Assembly (NCBI GenBank): GCA_034769895.1 | Contig: CM068373.1 | Location: 198,318,134-198,382,133 of the forward strand | Reading direction: 5' to 3' | Length of the DNA stretch: 64,000 bases | Source of the DNA: Magicicada septendecula | Taxonomy: Eukaryota; Arthropoda; Insecta; Hemiptera; Cicadidae | Shown here: positions 11,045 to 23,159 of the stretch, piece after piece | How the letters are laid out: each line of letters opens with the position of its first letter | How positions within the stretch are numbered: position 1 is the stretch's first letter | Position numbers and translations under genes: made by a program | Notes under the pieces: model-generated | Databases searched by the model: none | The model's input: only the letters and a program-made list of their open reading frames with translations | Told to the model about the DNA's origin: nothing

Positions 11045-12030
11045 TTTCCTTCATAATATTTACAACACGGCATAGGCAAAATCCTGCCTGTTCCGCCTTC
11101 AAAAATCCTCCAGCCATCTTTTCCTTTGTCTACCCACACACCTGTGTTCTATAGATTTATATTCCTAGATTTGTTTGGCCAGTTTTGAACCTAACATTCT
11201 TGTTAAGTGTTTTTTCTACTGTTGTTTGTAGTCTTTTAATATTTTATTAAAAGTTTGTAATTTTTCTCTTACGACCTCATTCTTTTAGAGGTCAGAACAG
11301 CTTTTAACTCCTGTTAAGAATACAATTTCCGAGAAATGTATTTCACTGTCTTGTTTCTTGGTTGTTGCCCATAATTCACACCCAAAGGACAGTACATGGA
11401 CTGCTATAAATTTGTGGAACTTTAATTTTGTATTTAGTCTAGAAATATATTACTAATCATTGTTTTTGTTCTTATTGACTCCTTACCTCGTAATGGCATT
11501 GACATTGTTTTTATAATGGACATTCCCTTATTGTATTGCAAATCCGATGAAGCTTAAAAACAGATTTTTCCAAATCAGACTCTGAATTTTAAGTACAAGC
11601 AAGTCGTCAGCAAACAATTGCACATTCAAATATCTATCTCTTGATAACTTACTAACAGGGATTCCTAGATGTTTCATTTCCTTACCAGATCGTCAATATA
11701 AATGTTAAAAACCATAGTTGATATATATATATTGCACCCTTCTCTAATACATTGGCTGACAGATATTTGTTAAGATATCCTGGAGTTATTTGTAACAGCT
11801 ATTCTTGATTCGTTATGTAGGGCCTTGTATAGTTCTTATAAATTGTTGAGGGTATCCCCGTTCTTCTAATATTTGCCACAAAAAATTTCTATCTACTCTA
11901 TCAAAAACCTTCTCAAAGTCAACGATACACTTAATTTCCCTTTATTTCCTTAATTTCTTCTGTTTATTTGTAACAACTTACATTTTTTCTTCAATCTTAT
12001 TAATACTTGTAATATCATTTTCCTTTCAGA
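11045..12030 (-). pseudogene. LINE reverse-transcriptase and C-terminal remnant
   Basis: On minus, in order: EIKCIVDFEKVFDRVDR, NFLWQILEERGYPQQFIRT (RT block, near 11,830-11,940), a 'gcacccttctct' segment matching the 'EGVRQGC' block (near 11,740), a 'LFADD'-like block (near 11,600) and a C-terminal GRQRKRWLEDF motif (near 11,100). Numerous stops and frameshifts are present. The right boundary may extend to about 12,120. It belongs to the same general LINE group as the fragments at 9.1 and 21-25 kb. Confidence 0.72.
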
Positions 12031-12524
12031 TTTATTAGTACTTCTCCTTTCATACAAATCTTTTTTGATGGACCATCTCCTGACTTCCTACCCTTCAACT
12101 GTCATTTCCAGATTTTTACCCTCCTACGCTGGCAGACACTGGTAGAAAACTGCTTAAATCTTACACTCTACAGTGCCTCGTCTAATTAGAATTATTTTTA
12201 AACATTTACAAATATTTTTTTGTCTCTTCGGAACATCCTTTGCAAAAACTGAAATTGAATTTTTCTATATTTTGTTCTGCGTTTAAGTTTTATGGCAGCA
12301 CGCAAGATAAGAGTATGTCTGCGGATCACTACGGAACACTTGATTTTAAGTATTTCCTTAATAACTAAACACAATCGTGTTAGTATTAAGTATGTAATGG
12401 GAAACTGTGTAAAATCCTACCTACAAAACTGTGAACTGAAAGGTGTCCTTATTCTTAATGACACGAACAAATGACGTATCTACTTTTGAATTATAACTAT
12501 TTTTCTTACCCTTTTTCACTATCT

Positions 12525-12546
12525 CTGTGTGTGTGTGTGTGTGTGT
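12525..12546 (+). repeat. (GT)n microsatellite
   Basis: A pure TG/GT run of about 22 bp. Confidence 0.9.
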
Positions 12547-13074
12547 TGTGACTTTCCAGAATTTTCGTTGGCTCCTAGGAAGAGGCGATGTTTAGAACGC
12601 GGATACAAAATAAGAAGGACGATGTTTTGCGTGCGGACAGTAGAGATTGAGTGTTCCTGTCCTTTGTTCTACCTGTATGTGGGGCTGGACAACATAACCT
12701 CCTGACGATGGGTTCAGTATAGCAGATAAGTCACACCACAACATAGCAGCACCACTGCATTTCTCACTCCAAATAATACGTTCGGCCCAGCAAAGACCAG
12801 TATCAATAATGTGGGGGTTTCACGCTGTCTCCACAGTGAAAGCGTGTAAGCATTCCCTTTGTTAACTAAACCATCTTTTGATAAACCGTCTCTTCCTGTA
12901 TCCTGTTTATAGTTCCATCTTATGTTACTGACAGAACTGCATACGGTATGCAACGACCACAGTTCATATTACCTGTATACTCACCCACCCACCAACCCAC
13001 TGTACGTTAACTATAAGTATCCTACTGCACGCATTTAAAATAAGTTTGTTGAGAGACGTTTAACTGTGTTACAG

Positions 13075-13170
13075 GCGGCTACATCAATTAAGTACACAGT
13101 ACATAACCACGAAATAGAATTTTCAACCTCGGTGGTGGAGTTTAAAGGAGCCTTTCTGCTGGAATACGGG
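13075..13170 (+). CDS. Internal coding exon of the unidentified host gene
   Basis: Acceptor gtgttacag ends at 13074 and donor gtaagt begins at 13171. It is 96 bp, exactly 32 codons, phase 0 on both sides. It reads AATSIKYTVHNHEIEFSTSV then VEFKGAFLLEYG. The other two frames hit stops, so the frame is fixed. Alternating hydrophobic residues suggest beta strands of a folded domain; that is inference. Family not recognised. Because it leaves phase 0 it can join either 14069 or 16205. Confidence 0.68.
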
Positions 13171-13619
13171 GTAAGTTGACTGAGTGTTTAATGATACCCC
13201 GAACAACTTAATCTACAATACAATAAACGGCTTTAGATTATCCATATGTAATAATGAAAATACTAGTGTTTGGGTGTAGTATCGGTTGTGCAAGAAGATG
13301 CTGTACCGGCAGTTCGTAGTTCAGTAACTGTAACGCTGACTGGTACTGACTGAACTAGGGAACCAATGATTTTTTAATTTTTTTTGCCAGTGTCAAATGG
13401 TGAGACAGTCCACTTTCTAACGGCGATACTTTCTAAAGTAAAGTAGAGCCCGTAATAAACATAACGTGCACATAATAATCCACAAATGCTCGGTACATGT
13501 GATAGTAATGGTAAATATTTTTAACTAATTGACAACCCAGTGCGATGTGTTGTTTGTTATAACTATCTCTCCGGTTACGGTAACATGGCAATATATTATC
13601 TGGCAAAGCACAAGCCAGT

Positions 13620-13970
13620 ATTGTGCCTTCCTTCCGGAAGCTGGCTGTCTCGGAGTCATTCCTTACCGTTTCGGCCGACGCCCTAGGGCGCTCGAGCCTC
13701 TTGTCCTCGCCAGTGCGTCACTACGTTCCCAAAGGCTAGCCTGAGAGGACCATGGTGTCGCGCCTCGGCGGGACAATTGGCTGAAGCAAAAGCTCAAGCT
13801 TGCCTCCGTGGTGGCCATGTAATTTATCATGGACCCGCGGACTGCACCAGAACTCCCTTGTGCAGAGCAAACGACCGCGCTGACCTGTTGGCACCTGGCG
13901 TTCATCAGGCCTAGGCCTGGACAACGTAAACAAATTAGGGCGCAAGACTCCCGTGCATCATCCATCCAGC
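13620..13970. other. GC-rich island of unknown nature
   Basis: About 350 bp, clearly richer in G+C and CpG than its AT-rich surroundings. It is open for long stretches in more than one frame (plus 13829-14029, minus 13663-13965), as GC-rich DNA often is. No domain or splice pattern points to one frame. It could be a foreign insertion, an unannotated exon or a regulatory island. Confidence 0.4.
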
Positions 13971-14068
13971 CAGTATTGTCAGATAGTAATATTAAATATA
14001 TTTATTTACAATTCTTAGCATCACGATAGTTTACAATCACCTTTTTCTTCTTGTTCTTTTCCCCTCAG

Positions 14069-14137
14069 AGGGTGTATGTGTCCTGCCGTTCTCGAAGCCA
14101 GTCATATTCTGAGAACGTGTTGATCGCTGATTCTTAG
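14069..14137 (+). CDS. Candidate alternative last exon of the host gene
   Basis: A strong acceptor with a long pyrimidine tract (ctttttcttcttgttctttt then cccctcag, AG at 14067-14068) precedes an open phase-0 frame. The frame reads RVYVSCRSRSQSYSENVLIA, then DS and TAG at 14135-14137. It joins the phase-0 donor at 13170 without a frame break, giving a Ser/Arg-rich C-terminus in place of the Gly/Asp-rich one from 16205. A possible AATAAA lies at 14694-14699. The evidence is splice signal and phase only. An intergenic pyrimidine tract could mimic this. Confidence 0.4.
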   Translation, partial: RVYVSCRSRSQSYSENVLIADS

Positions 14138-16010
14138 ATCCGTAAATATTTTCAAATATATTTATGCATCAACTTGATCTAATAATGACCGGTCTGGAAG
14201 ACAATATTTTTCCACACAGGATTCGTTTTGTACGAGTATATTATACAATCCACATGTCACTTGCAGCGTTTATCATGAAATCTGTTCTCCTGTCAATTTG
14301 TCTTCATTTAATTCCAGCATCACATCTACACATTCTAATTGTCTCTTTTCTCCCTTCTTGGGTACAATTTTTTACCACCTTTAGTTAATCATATTACCGT
14401 ATAACCTTTTCTGTCGTTAGACTACGCCTAGACTCTACTCCTATCTGCAAGCGTTATATAAACGCTTGATGCTTAATCTTTCACAAGACACTCCACATTG
14501 TACATCATTCAGAGCTTACTCGCTTATTCATTCTTATCATCCCCTTGTCCATAAAACACTGTTGTAGGTGGCCGTTTTCTCTCTAGTACAAGGGTGTCCA
14601 CAGCTGTTGCACTTTTGTCCTCATTATATCCGTTTAAATTTCATTTTCTGCTTAAATCTTTTAAGCGCTTTCTATATATGTGTGATAACTCTGAATAAAT
14701 TCCATCAACTTGGAGTACGCAGTTTACACACATCTGTTCAGTATTCATTAAACGAACATTGATTATCACTTTCGTTCACTTCCACGTTTAGTTGAAGAAA
14801 ACTTCTTTCCTTCTTTATCAGTTTGAGTTGCGGGTCAGTCACACCGTATGCAAAGCCAAACATGATGAATGCCACGCTCAGACACAGAGGTTGAGGAAAC
14901 CTAAGGACATGTGTTTCCTACGTCATACACTATTGACAAGCTAGTGTCTACTACGTGCTTGAAGAGCAAGAGTATGCCCAGTCGCACATCGGATCTCCAA
15001 CGAGGCGTTGCCGGTTACTCATACAGGAACACTCATATTCAATGGTTAATACAGATCAACTACGTGCTCAGTTTGGACCAGTGGTGTTTTCAAAACATGA
15101 CCCCAATTTCCTTGCGTTAATATCTAGTCCGAAGACATCTTTCATTACTTTGTAAAACCCAATCAATAATTACGATATATCCGTTCACAAACATGATTCG
15201 TAGTCAAGTGAGCTAGGTGAACTGCAGTTAATTTTATACAACCAGGAACACAACACTTAAGTGGCAGTATCACTGGCGAACCTACAATAAATTAAATATG
15301 TAAAATTTATCATTTTCGTCGACTAACGTTTTATGTTAAAAATTAAATTCGGAAGGTTACTCTAAGTTAAGAATTCGAAGTGCATATCGTAGTTAAGGTT
15401 TATAAAAACATGTAAGTTTAAGCTTAGATCTGTTTGAAATAAGCACGTGTGTTGAACACATGTGCAGGAAATCAACTTATTAAAAAAAAATCACAACAAA
15501 CACTAATAACACTGTAGTACTATAAACTATAACATTAAACAGCACTACTTTCACTAACAAAAAACCGTAACTGATATCACTGACACCTTTGTAAATTTTA
15601 CTACAAAGTAAACCGCTCACACGAAACATATCACGCTACACTCGACTGCCACTTCGGCCTCAGATGCAACGTTGCTAGATTTTTACCTTCCGGCCTGACA
15701 CAAGAGACGGCCATGACGTAACACAACAAGTAGTCGACTTACGATACATTTAAATCTACTGAGACTTTTAATATACCAGAAGTAATCTACAAGTGGGAAT
15801 ATTTCGTGTTTAGGATATTTACCGCAATTTGTAGCCACGGAGTTTGAGATTCCCACTTGTTCTTCCCTACTTCTTACACAATAGTGTTCGCTTGTCATGT
15901 CGGCAGCCTACCCGAAGAGCAACAGTCCGCCCACGGACGCTGCAACAAGGCGTCGGTATTTCTATACAGAAACATTCGTCTTCCTTAAGACATTCGAGCA
16001 ACTTATAAAC

Positions 16011-16085
16011 AAGGAGCACTTACAATAGAGTTACAAAGGAGTATTTACAATAGAGTTACAAAGGAGTACTTACAATAGAGTTGGA
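16011..16085 (+). repeat. 25-bp tandem repeat, three copies
   Basis: Three successive copies of aaaggagtacttacaatag plus agttac, differing at one or two bases, lie about 120 bp before the last exon. Confidence 0.85.
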
Positions 16086-16204
16086 CATTCCACTGGGAAA
16101 ACTGTTAGAGACATTTCGTATACTATAATCATTTACAATATTTTAGTTTTTTTGTATTGAACACGTTACTGTTAAAATTAATGAAAGAAACATTGTATTT
16201 TCAG

Positions 16205-16276
16205 CCGTTCCAGGGAGGAGACGGGAACGACTTGGGCGCTTTGGAAGACGGGTCGGGCGGACCCACAGCCGGCTAA
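16205..16276 (+). CDS. Last coding exon of the unidentified host gene, Gly/Asp-rich C-terminus
   Basis: Acceptor tgtattttcag ends at 16204. The phase-0 frame reads PFQGGDGNDLGALEDGSGGP then TAG, ending at TAA 16274-16276. The exon is GC-rich compared with its T-rich flanks. The tail is low-complexity, acidic and Gly-rich, typical of a disordered C-terminus. Together the five exons give about 136 C-terminal residues. The 3' UTR probably runs into the T-rich sequence that follows; an AATAAA occurs at 17231-17236, which is a weak guess for the end. Confidence 0.62.
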   Translation, partial: PFQGGDGNDLGALEDGSGGPTAG

Positions 16277-16560
16277 AGCAGCAGCGGGGAGTGGCACCAA
16301 AATTCTCGTCATCTACTTATCAATGTTTGCGTTATTTTCCTTCTTATCATATATTTTTTCACTGTTTATTAATTGTTTGACTGTTTTAAGTGAATATCCC
16401 CCATTTGGTTATTTATTGTTTCTTTATTTTTCTATTTACTTATTTACATTTCAACTACTTAATATTTATTTTGTTTACAATTATTATTTTTTCAACTTTG
16501 TTTATACACTTCTTTGTTTATTATATATTTACTATAGAAACACTCGCTCTCACACACATA

Positions 16561-16595
<35 letters not shown>

Positions 16596-17295
16596 CTTTT
16601 TGGGATCATTGTTGATCACGCAGAAAATTTCCCTGAATGTTGATTTTTGTATAAAGCTTATTTCTCATTAGGTTTTAGTGCTACAACTTTCATTATTACA
16701 TTAATGAATTCAGTGGCAAAAACCGTAAAAGAAAAGCATAACATTTTTTAATAATATTAAAAATAGTTAAATATTTTTAACGATTGATTGTTGATCACAT
16801 ATAAAACGATATTGTTGATCAGATATGTTGATCTGGGTGAGGGAACATAACCTCAAACCTTAAAAACGCGGGAACCATTTTGTGGCTCTGTACAAAATTC
16901 CTCTTGGATCAACCAAGTATGCTTTTTGGCTGAACATTCCCAAAGCGACAGCCAGATATACAAGACTGCAAGGTCACGCCTTCAAACCAAAACAAATGTG
17001 ATGTAGACAAACTGAACTGACAGCGTTGCCAAGACTTAACAGCGTTGCCAGGAAAACTTTTTTCCTTGCGTGAGTAGTTGACGATTCATATTGTTCGCTC
17101 TCTACAGTTTTCGCACAGTTGTATAAATTCAGGTCGGGCCGCAACAAACAGTCAGTTATTGTTGATCATGCGGTAAAGTGCAAAAACATTAACCGATAGT
17201 TGATTATTATTAATTTTTGTTTAGGTTATTAATAAAATTTAGAATAACCTCACAATAATAATTAATGTACTACATTAATAAAAAAAGGCAGTTCA
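16277..17295 (+). other. Probable 3' UTR and downstream sequence
   Basis: T-rich sequence with a (TA)n run (16564-16592) and no splice or ORF evidence. 'Gttgatca' recurs at about 16,610, 16,790, 16,812 and 17,160. The UTR boundary cannot be set from sequence. Confidence 0.35.
16564..16592 (+). repeat. (TA)n microsatellite
   Basis: A pure TA run of about 28 bp in the putative 3' UTR. Confidence 0.93.
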
Positions 17296-17299
17296 TTCC

Positions 17300-17515
17300 T
17301 ATCACGTAGCAGAGTGGTTAGCGTCTGCCTTTCATATGGTGCTATGGTCCAGCGTTTGAAACTCGGTCAGGCTCGGCGTTTTTCACAAGCTAACTAATTT
17401 CATCTGTCATTGTTATTAAATAAAACGTTTAGAGAAAACTGTAGTGTTCCAAATGATGTTCCATATCAACCGTGCACGCTAATAACCTCGTAGATGATTT
17501 CATAAATGGGGTGAT
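17300..17515 (+). mobile_element. tRNA-derived SINE
   Basis: The head resembles a tRNA with a box A (gtagcagagtggttagcg) and a degraded box B (gcgtttgaaactcggtc). A tRNA-unrelated body follows, ending 'gctaataacctcgtagatga'. The same body and end occur at 32.1 kb ('gctaatgacctattagttga'), so both are copies of one SINE family. It is transcribed by RNA polymerase III if active. It is too degenerate to be a functional tRNA gene. Confidence 0.7.
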
Positions 17516-17519
17516 TTAT

Positions 17520-20344
17520 GCATACTGATTTCTGACAGAAGTGAGGCGGAGATATTTTTGTAATATGTAAATGTTTACTTAATTTTTTCTATTTAGTGGA
17601 TTTTTCTGTCTTCAGATAAACGTCAGTCGTTTTATTGTCGTAAACACTAGAAATGATAAAACTTTGTTAGTGTAATTTCGTTAGGGTCAGAAATGTAAAA
17701 CTAAGCTACCCGTAAAGAATAACGCTGGACGGGTTAGAAAAACTGCATACACTTATATAGCTGCTTACTTAATCTTAACATGAAAACTCTTTAATAACAC
17801 TTTTGTTTTATTGTCAGAAAATAGTATTTTTCAAACAGATTGCAATAGGACAACTTTCGGTAATTTGATATTTTTTGGCAAAACACTTTAGTATGCGTCA
17901 GAGGACAGATCGTCTTGATATTTCAACCGATGGCATTTAATAAAAAATATTATAATCTGGAGAAAAGTCATAAATTCGTTATCAGGCTGATATCACATCA
18001 GGTGTTATATCAGCACAGAAAAGATTATTTATTTTCAAAATTTAAGAGTAACAATAAACCCTTATTGCCGTGAACAACACGACCTAACATGAAATCACGA
18101 TACCTATTGACATCACACAATTTCTTAACGTAGCTGGTGTAGCTGGTGGTTAACAAATGACAATCTCGCCTATACCTTGGCCAATATTACAGTTATTACC
18201 TTTATAAGCATGCTGACATGAAGACCCTGTCATTCATTCTGTACACGTGCATTATTGGTTGAATTTTCATAGTTACAATCTGTTTTATAGATGTCAGTCC
18301 TTAAAGCTCAAATGGTACACCCTTGCGTGTATTTTGTTTGCCGCCGTATTTTGTTGTTGTTTTTTTTTTTTGCTAAATTTCATTGTAGGAATAGACTTCA
18401 TCAAAATTTTTTCCATAAATCTAGATCAATTACTGCATTAAAAATTTTGAGGGATCTGTAATTCATTTTCAAATTGTATTTATGCGCGTTTCAGTGCCAA
18501 CTTATTATCATTTATTATAGTCAACGCTGTTTTCACCATTTTCAATATGAAGACGTGATCGCATTTTAACGTTGTAACGATGTCTGACGACCTATTTGTG
18601 CTGCTCTTCCTTTTTATGGCGTTTTTTCTATAAACGTATTTGTAATAAAAACTGAAATACATGTGAATATCAAAGCAACATATAATGAACTGTCTCATAG
18701 TTGTGGACTGTGTAATTAACTAGCACAAATTGAAAACGATACTCTACTTTCGGTTGTACAATTTTGTTTAATTCACTACAGAAGGAAAATTATATTTTTC
18801 CCACCAAATACCAAATAGTCGCCAATGAAAATCACATATGCACGGTAAATCGCTCAATTGTGTACTTACAACAAACGTTGTAAAATATTTTTTGAATCAA
18901 TTAAATTAATCTCCATGACAACGGAATAACAAGCCGAACAAAAACCATGTTGTAGATACGATCATCTACATAGACGTAGGCCTGTAGGCCTACACATTTG
19001 GTAATATATTTCGAGAAGATAGTTTAAAACTCCGGCTGTGGACCCTTTAACGTATTTCAAACATATATTATTTTGAATGTCACAAAATTCTAGACGATAG
19101 CCAAATTTTAAAGGAGTTCGATTGCATGTAGCTGCCCTAGGGGGCTTTGCCCATTTAGTTTTGCTCAAAAAGAACTCTGCCCCCCCCAAATCAGCAAGTA
19201 CTTTAATTCTTTTTCACCAATCCCCGGTTCAGAAAATTTCATTTGGTGCGGTTTCGGTTTAGTACGGATATTATTTTATGACCTATCCCTCATTATAACG
19301 CGGGGCCAGATTCGATTCAGTGCGGTACAACCTTTTGTACTTGTTATTAATAAAGTTTCCCATTTTAATGAAATATTTCAAATACGTTCTTCATCTGTCT
19401 CTACGTCTCCCGAAGTGAAAGTGATGATAATGGGGGTATGGGATAGGAGTAATTTGACCAGTTGTAGTGAAAGCGCAGCTATACTGTAAAGGGGATGGAT
19501 GAGGTTCTTCACTTCAAAAGCTCTTGTGCTTGTATTAAAGAACAACTCAGATAATGAAAGGAGTTCGTGACTGGTTTGCTTGTTAGGAAATAGTGTTCAC
19601 TACTTTAAAATCATCAAAACGTACTGACAGAATGCAGAGTTCAAACTAAGATTGAATTATTTTTCAAAAAATGTCAGTAGAATGAATGTCATTAATATTA
19701 GCCCGTTTCGTGTTGCATTGTAAGGTAATCGTTTATTTATATCACTTAAAAAGCTAAACAATTAGGCCTATGAAATAAAAACCTTTAACAAACTTTAGTA
19801 TGTATGTCACGTCTTCTTCAGTGAACCTTTTTGTCTTGTGTCTACAAACTTTATCGTGTTTAACACAGACAGCATAATTACAGAACGTACTAGAACCGTG
19901 TCAACTCGTTTTAAATGTAAACAGGGCCAACAGTCATATTTTCCAAAATTCCGACCCTTACGTGCGTAACACAGGAAAATTTTTCATTGTTATATTTTCG
20001 TCTTACAGTTACATATATTTTCTGTGTTTTCTATAATACCCTATTATGATAATTCTGTACTTGCTCTAGAACCAAACATGAGACACATTATCGAGTTCGT
20101 ATTGTATATTTATACACAAATATTTTACGCCACCACTACGGTAATAGGTTTACACGATTGTGAATGCTATGTAAACTAACATAAGGTTTCAGGTTGTTGA
20201 ATAAATAATATAAGACTTTCAGAACCGAATAACCATGAAATGCATATTTGTTTATGAAAAATACGTTCTCGTTCAGTGCAGTTTCATTTCGTGCGCAAAT
20301 GTTTGGGAACGAATTAACCGCACGAAACAAGGGATTGGTATCTA
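17520..20344. other. AT-rich stretch with no recognised gene
   Basis: Short ORFs only, none with a recognisable domain or splice context. The sequence around 19,180-19,430 is somewhat more GC-rich ('tgcggt' repeats) and may be an old repeat, but I cannot name it. Confidence 0.4.
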
Positions 20345-20560
20345 TTATTATTATTAATTTTTTTTTAGAATATGTATGTAAAGTTGCATCAGCTACAATG
20401 GTCATTACAGTCTGGAGCCCATTTGGAACTGTTACAATAGCTTTGCTAGTTAAACAAATTTCCAGCCTAAACAGGTAATCGCAACCCGAGACCTTCAACG
20501 TATTAATGAATGGCGATCAACCGACTGAGCCATCAATCAAGGCGTCCGTTGATCTAAGAC
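20345..20560 (-). mobile_element. tRNA-like SINE, minus strand
   Basis: On minus, the head at about 20,545 reads gatggctcagtcggttgatc (box A-like), followed about 45 bp later by gggttgcgattacc (box B-like). The tail at about 20,345 is A-rich with an (AAT)n run. The order head, body, A-rich tail is that of a tRNA-derived SINE. It is a different family from the copies at 17.3 and 32.1 kb. The overlapping 120-codon ORF is not a gene. Confidence 0.6.
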
Positions 20561-20564
20561 TTTT

Positions 20565-21080
20565 TACTACGCTATATTATTTGTTTATTTTTATTTCAGC
20601 CATCTGAAATAACCAATACACAAGAGCACAACCACCGGGCTGTGGACATTTAATTTTCACGTAGATTCAGAACCTTGGAAGTAACGTAAACACTTACCAG
20701 TGAATACGAGCAGGTTTTGTTTAGTTCTGCTATACCGGGGGTCTAACACACAATGACAGGCGATGTTAACCAATACATCAACTGACAGAGGGTTAGTCGG
20801 TTTTGCCACCGCGGTTCTTTAACACACAAAAAATCCATTCGTACAAAACAGCATACCTTATGAACACAGTACAGTACTACAAAAAAAAAAGACTAATCAT
20901 ATAGCTTCGAATATTTTCCTGGTAACTGAAGTTTTTTTCTGTTAAGTCTACAATGAAATCCGTTTCCCGATATTCCTCGTAATTCCTAAATAGTTTGCAC
21001 TCAATTAGCACAAAATTTACTTATTCGTAATACCGTTACAACCAAATATATAGAAATATTGTCAAACAAAGTTGCATGAT
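20565..21080. other. AT-rich stretch with no recognised gene
   Basis: No ORF, splice or repeat evidence that I can support. Confidence 0.4.
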
Positions 21081-21084
21081 TGGG

Positions 21085-21360
21085 CCAAATTTCTTCTTCT
21101 TCTTCACTTCAAGGATTAGGCTTTCAGCCTGTTCCGTCTTCACAACCACCGTTTTCTTGGTCTGCCTCTATCTCGTTCTCCAAGAGGCTTATACTGGATT
21201 ATCTTTTTTGGTATTATCGAGTCACCCATTCTATTTATGTGTTTTATCCAGTTTTCTTTCTTTTTTTTTTTAATTTTGTCGTTTATTAAGTAGATATCCA
21301 GCTCTTGCCTTATGTCTGCATTTCTTATGTGATATCTCAGGCTGGACATGTTGACTCCCT
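21085..21360 (-). pseudogene. LINE C-terminal region
   Basis: The open segment on minus (21,349-21,140) reads RYHIRNADIRQELDIYLIND, then ENWIKHINRM and GERDRGRPRKRWL. This is the standard C-terminal block of insect LINE ORF2 proteins ('NEDIRxEL…WxxHxxRM…GRPRKRW'). It is separated from the RT part by frame breaks. Confidence 0.82.
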
Positions 21361-21656
21361 TAAAAATTTTATTTCGGCAGCTTCAATTCGTTTTTTTCTG
21401 ATTTTGGGTGAGTGTCCACGATTTACTCCCGTACATCAATACTGGTGCAGCCATAAAATTTCATTTCTGTATCTTTTCGTACTTTCTTTCCCAGAGTCTT
21501 ACACATTGTGGTATCTGTTTATTTTATTATCGATATTGTCTTCATATTCATAGCTTACGTTGCACCCTAGATAGCTGAAGTGAGATATTTTTCCAATAAT
21601 TTTATTGTCTATTACTATTTAAATGCCATTATTTTAGTCTTTGTCGTGGAAGTTTT

Positions 21657-22480
21657 TTAATTACATTCATGGCAAATTTTACTGAGTTGGTACACTGATT
21701 TTTGTAATCCACTTTCCTTTTCTTGTAGGATGACTTGATCGTCAGCAAACAAAATAATATTAATGGAGAAATTATCGGGAAGTAAGTAGATTCCAGGACC
21801 AGTTCGTTGTTTCCGTTGCCTTACATCGTCAATACGAGTATATAGCCGTATGTTAAATAAAGTGAGTGACAAAGAAACTGCACCCTTTTCTAATGCCTTT
21901 GTTAAGAGTAATAGATTCTCTTTTCTCCTTCTCAGTGTTTATAGTAATGTCCGTTCTTTCATATAGGCTTCCTATTACTTCTATTATATGATGTGGGTAT
22001 CCTCTTTGTTCTAATATTTTCCACAATATATCTCTATTCTCATGATCATATGCTTTTTCACAGTCTATGTAGGCAATATGTGGCTCTAGATTGAATCTCT
22101 TCTTTTTTCGATCAATTGGCGTATAATTGTGACATTGTTACCACAGGATCTTCCTTTTCTAAATCCAGATTGTTCAAGAAGGAGAGCGTTTGCAGTATTC
22201 TTCAGTCTGTTATTAATTATCCATGTATATAATTTGTAGGCCGTATTCAAAAGGCTTATTTCTTGATAATTTCCACAGTCATTTCTATCCCTTTTTAAAC
22301 AGCCTCTGCTATTCTCCAAAAATCTGGAATAGTGTTTGTTTTCCAGCATGCATTAATCAAATGCCAAAGTTGTAGTTTTAATAGCAGTCCACCACTTTTT
22401 AAGAGTTCTGTGTTAATTCCATCGGGTCTTATTCTTCATTTGGTCTAGAACATTTGTTAATTCTTCTAAACCTACACTAT
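21657..22480 (-). pseudogene. LINE reverse-transcriptase domain
   Basis: Minus-strand segments contain, in order, GLEELTNVLDQMKNKTRWNx (22,480s), DRNDCGNYQEISLLNTAYKL, NNRLKNTANALLLEQSGFRK followed by GRSCGNNV, and then, after a frame break, LFNIRLYTRIDD and INIILFADDQVILQEKESGL. The FADD catalytic motif lies near 21,745. These are the fingers and palm blocks of a LINE RT. Breaks between blocks make it non-functional. The 5' side ends abruptly at the Helitron. Confidence 0.83.
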
Positions 22481-23159
22481 TAAGAGAGCAATATAATTGT
22501 ATGTAGCTATGTTTTTCTTTCTCGAAAACGGCTCTAACGATTTTCTCGGAAGTTGGTACTTAAGGGTGTTTTGACACCAGGAATTGATTGGACTCGGTCT
22601 CATTTTCCGCAAAATTCGTCAGGGCCACATCTGAGGGCCTTTATTTTAAAATATCGCGGGACCGATAACGCGTAACAATTAATTATTGCTAAGCAACTGT
22701 AATTTCTAACCAGCTTTCTTAACCTACAGATAAATAAATTACAGAAACCGTCGATAAATGCAAACGGCGCAGTATCGATATGTATATATATGAAAAAGAA
22801 TAATTAGCTGTTCCAATCAATGTAAATAAACAAAATAAGAGTTGAGACGAGCAATAATTGTTTACCCTATCTAATTATATAAAGCGAGCAATAACGTATT
22901 TAATTTATAACGTGTTCCCTGTACGCTGTTGTGTTTTCTGTATTCTCTGAGGTAAGCATTAGTACACGGACACGTCATGAACAAAAAAATTAAAGGATTG
23001 TATTGAAACATTCGAAAAAGGTTGTTAGTAAGCTAAAGTTAATAATAATTTATGAGATTTTTGAAACTGTTGCTTTTGCTTCTTTGTGACTTAAAACAGA
23101 AAGGTACGTTTTATTATAGAGTAAAACGCTCGGGTTGGTGCATGGGGTATGTTACCTAA

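Larger units (their letters stand above)
13171..16204 (+). other. Last intron of the host gene (or its alternative 3' region)
   Basis: Contains a GC-rich island (13,620-13,970), a candidate alternative last exon (14069-14137), AT-rich sequence with nothing recognised (14,200-15,600), a CpG-containing patch (15,600-15,960) and a 25-bp tandem repeat (16,011-16,085). Confidence 0.5.

Noticed and set aside
12540..12640. Acceptor-like site at 12,555 with a phase-0 frame
   Set aside because: The frame reaches a stop after 11 codons and no polyadenylation context is evident. The pyrimidine tract is mostly a (GT)n microsatellite.
13663..14029. Host coding exon in the GC-rich island
   Set aside because: Several frames are open on both strands and no splice pair fits the phases of the flanking exons, so I report only the composition.
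20136..20498. 120-codon minus ORF
   Set aside because: It overlaps the tRNA-like SINE and its A-rich tail; no protein features.
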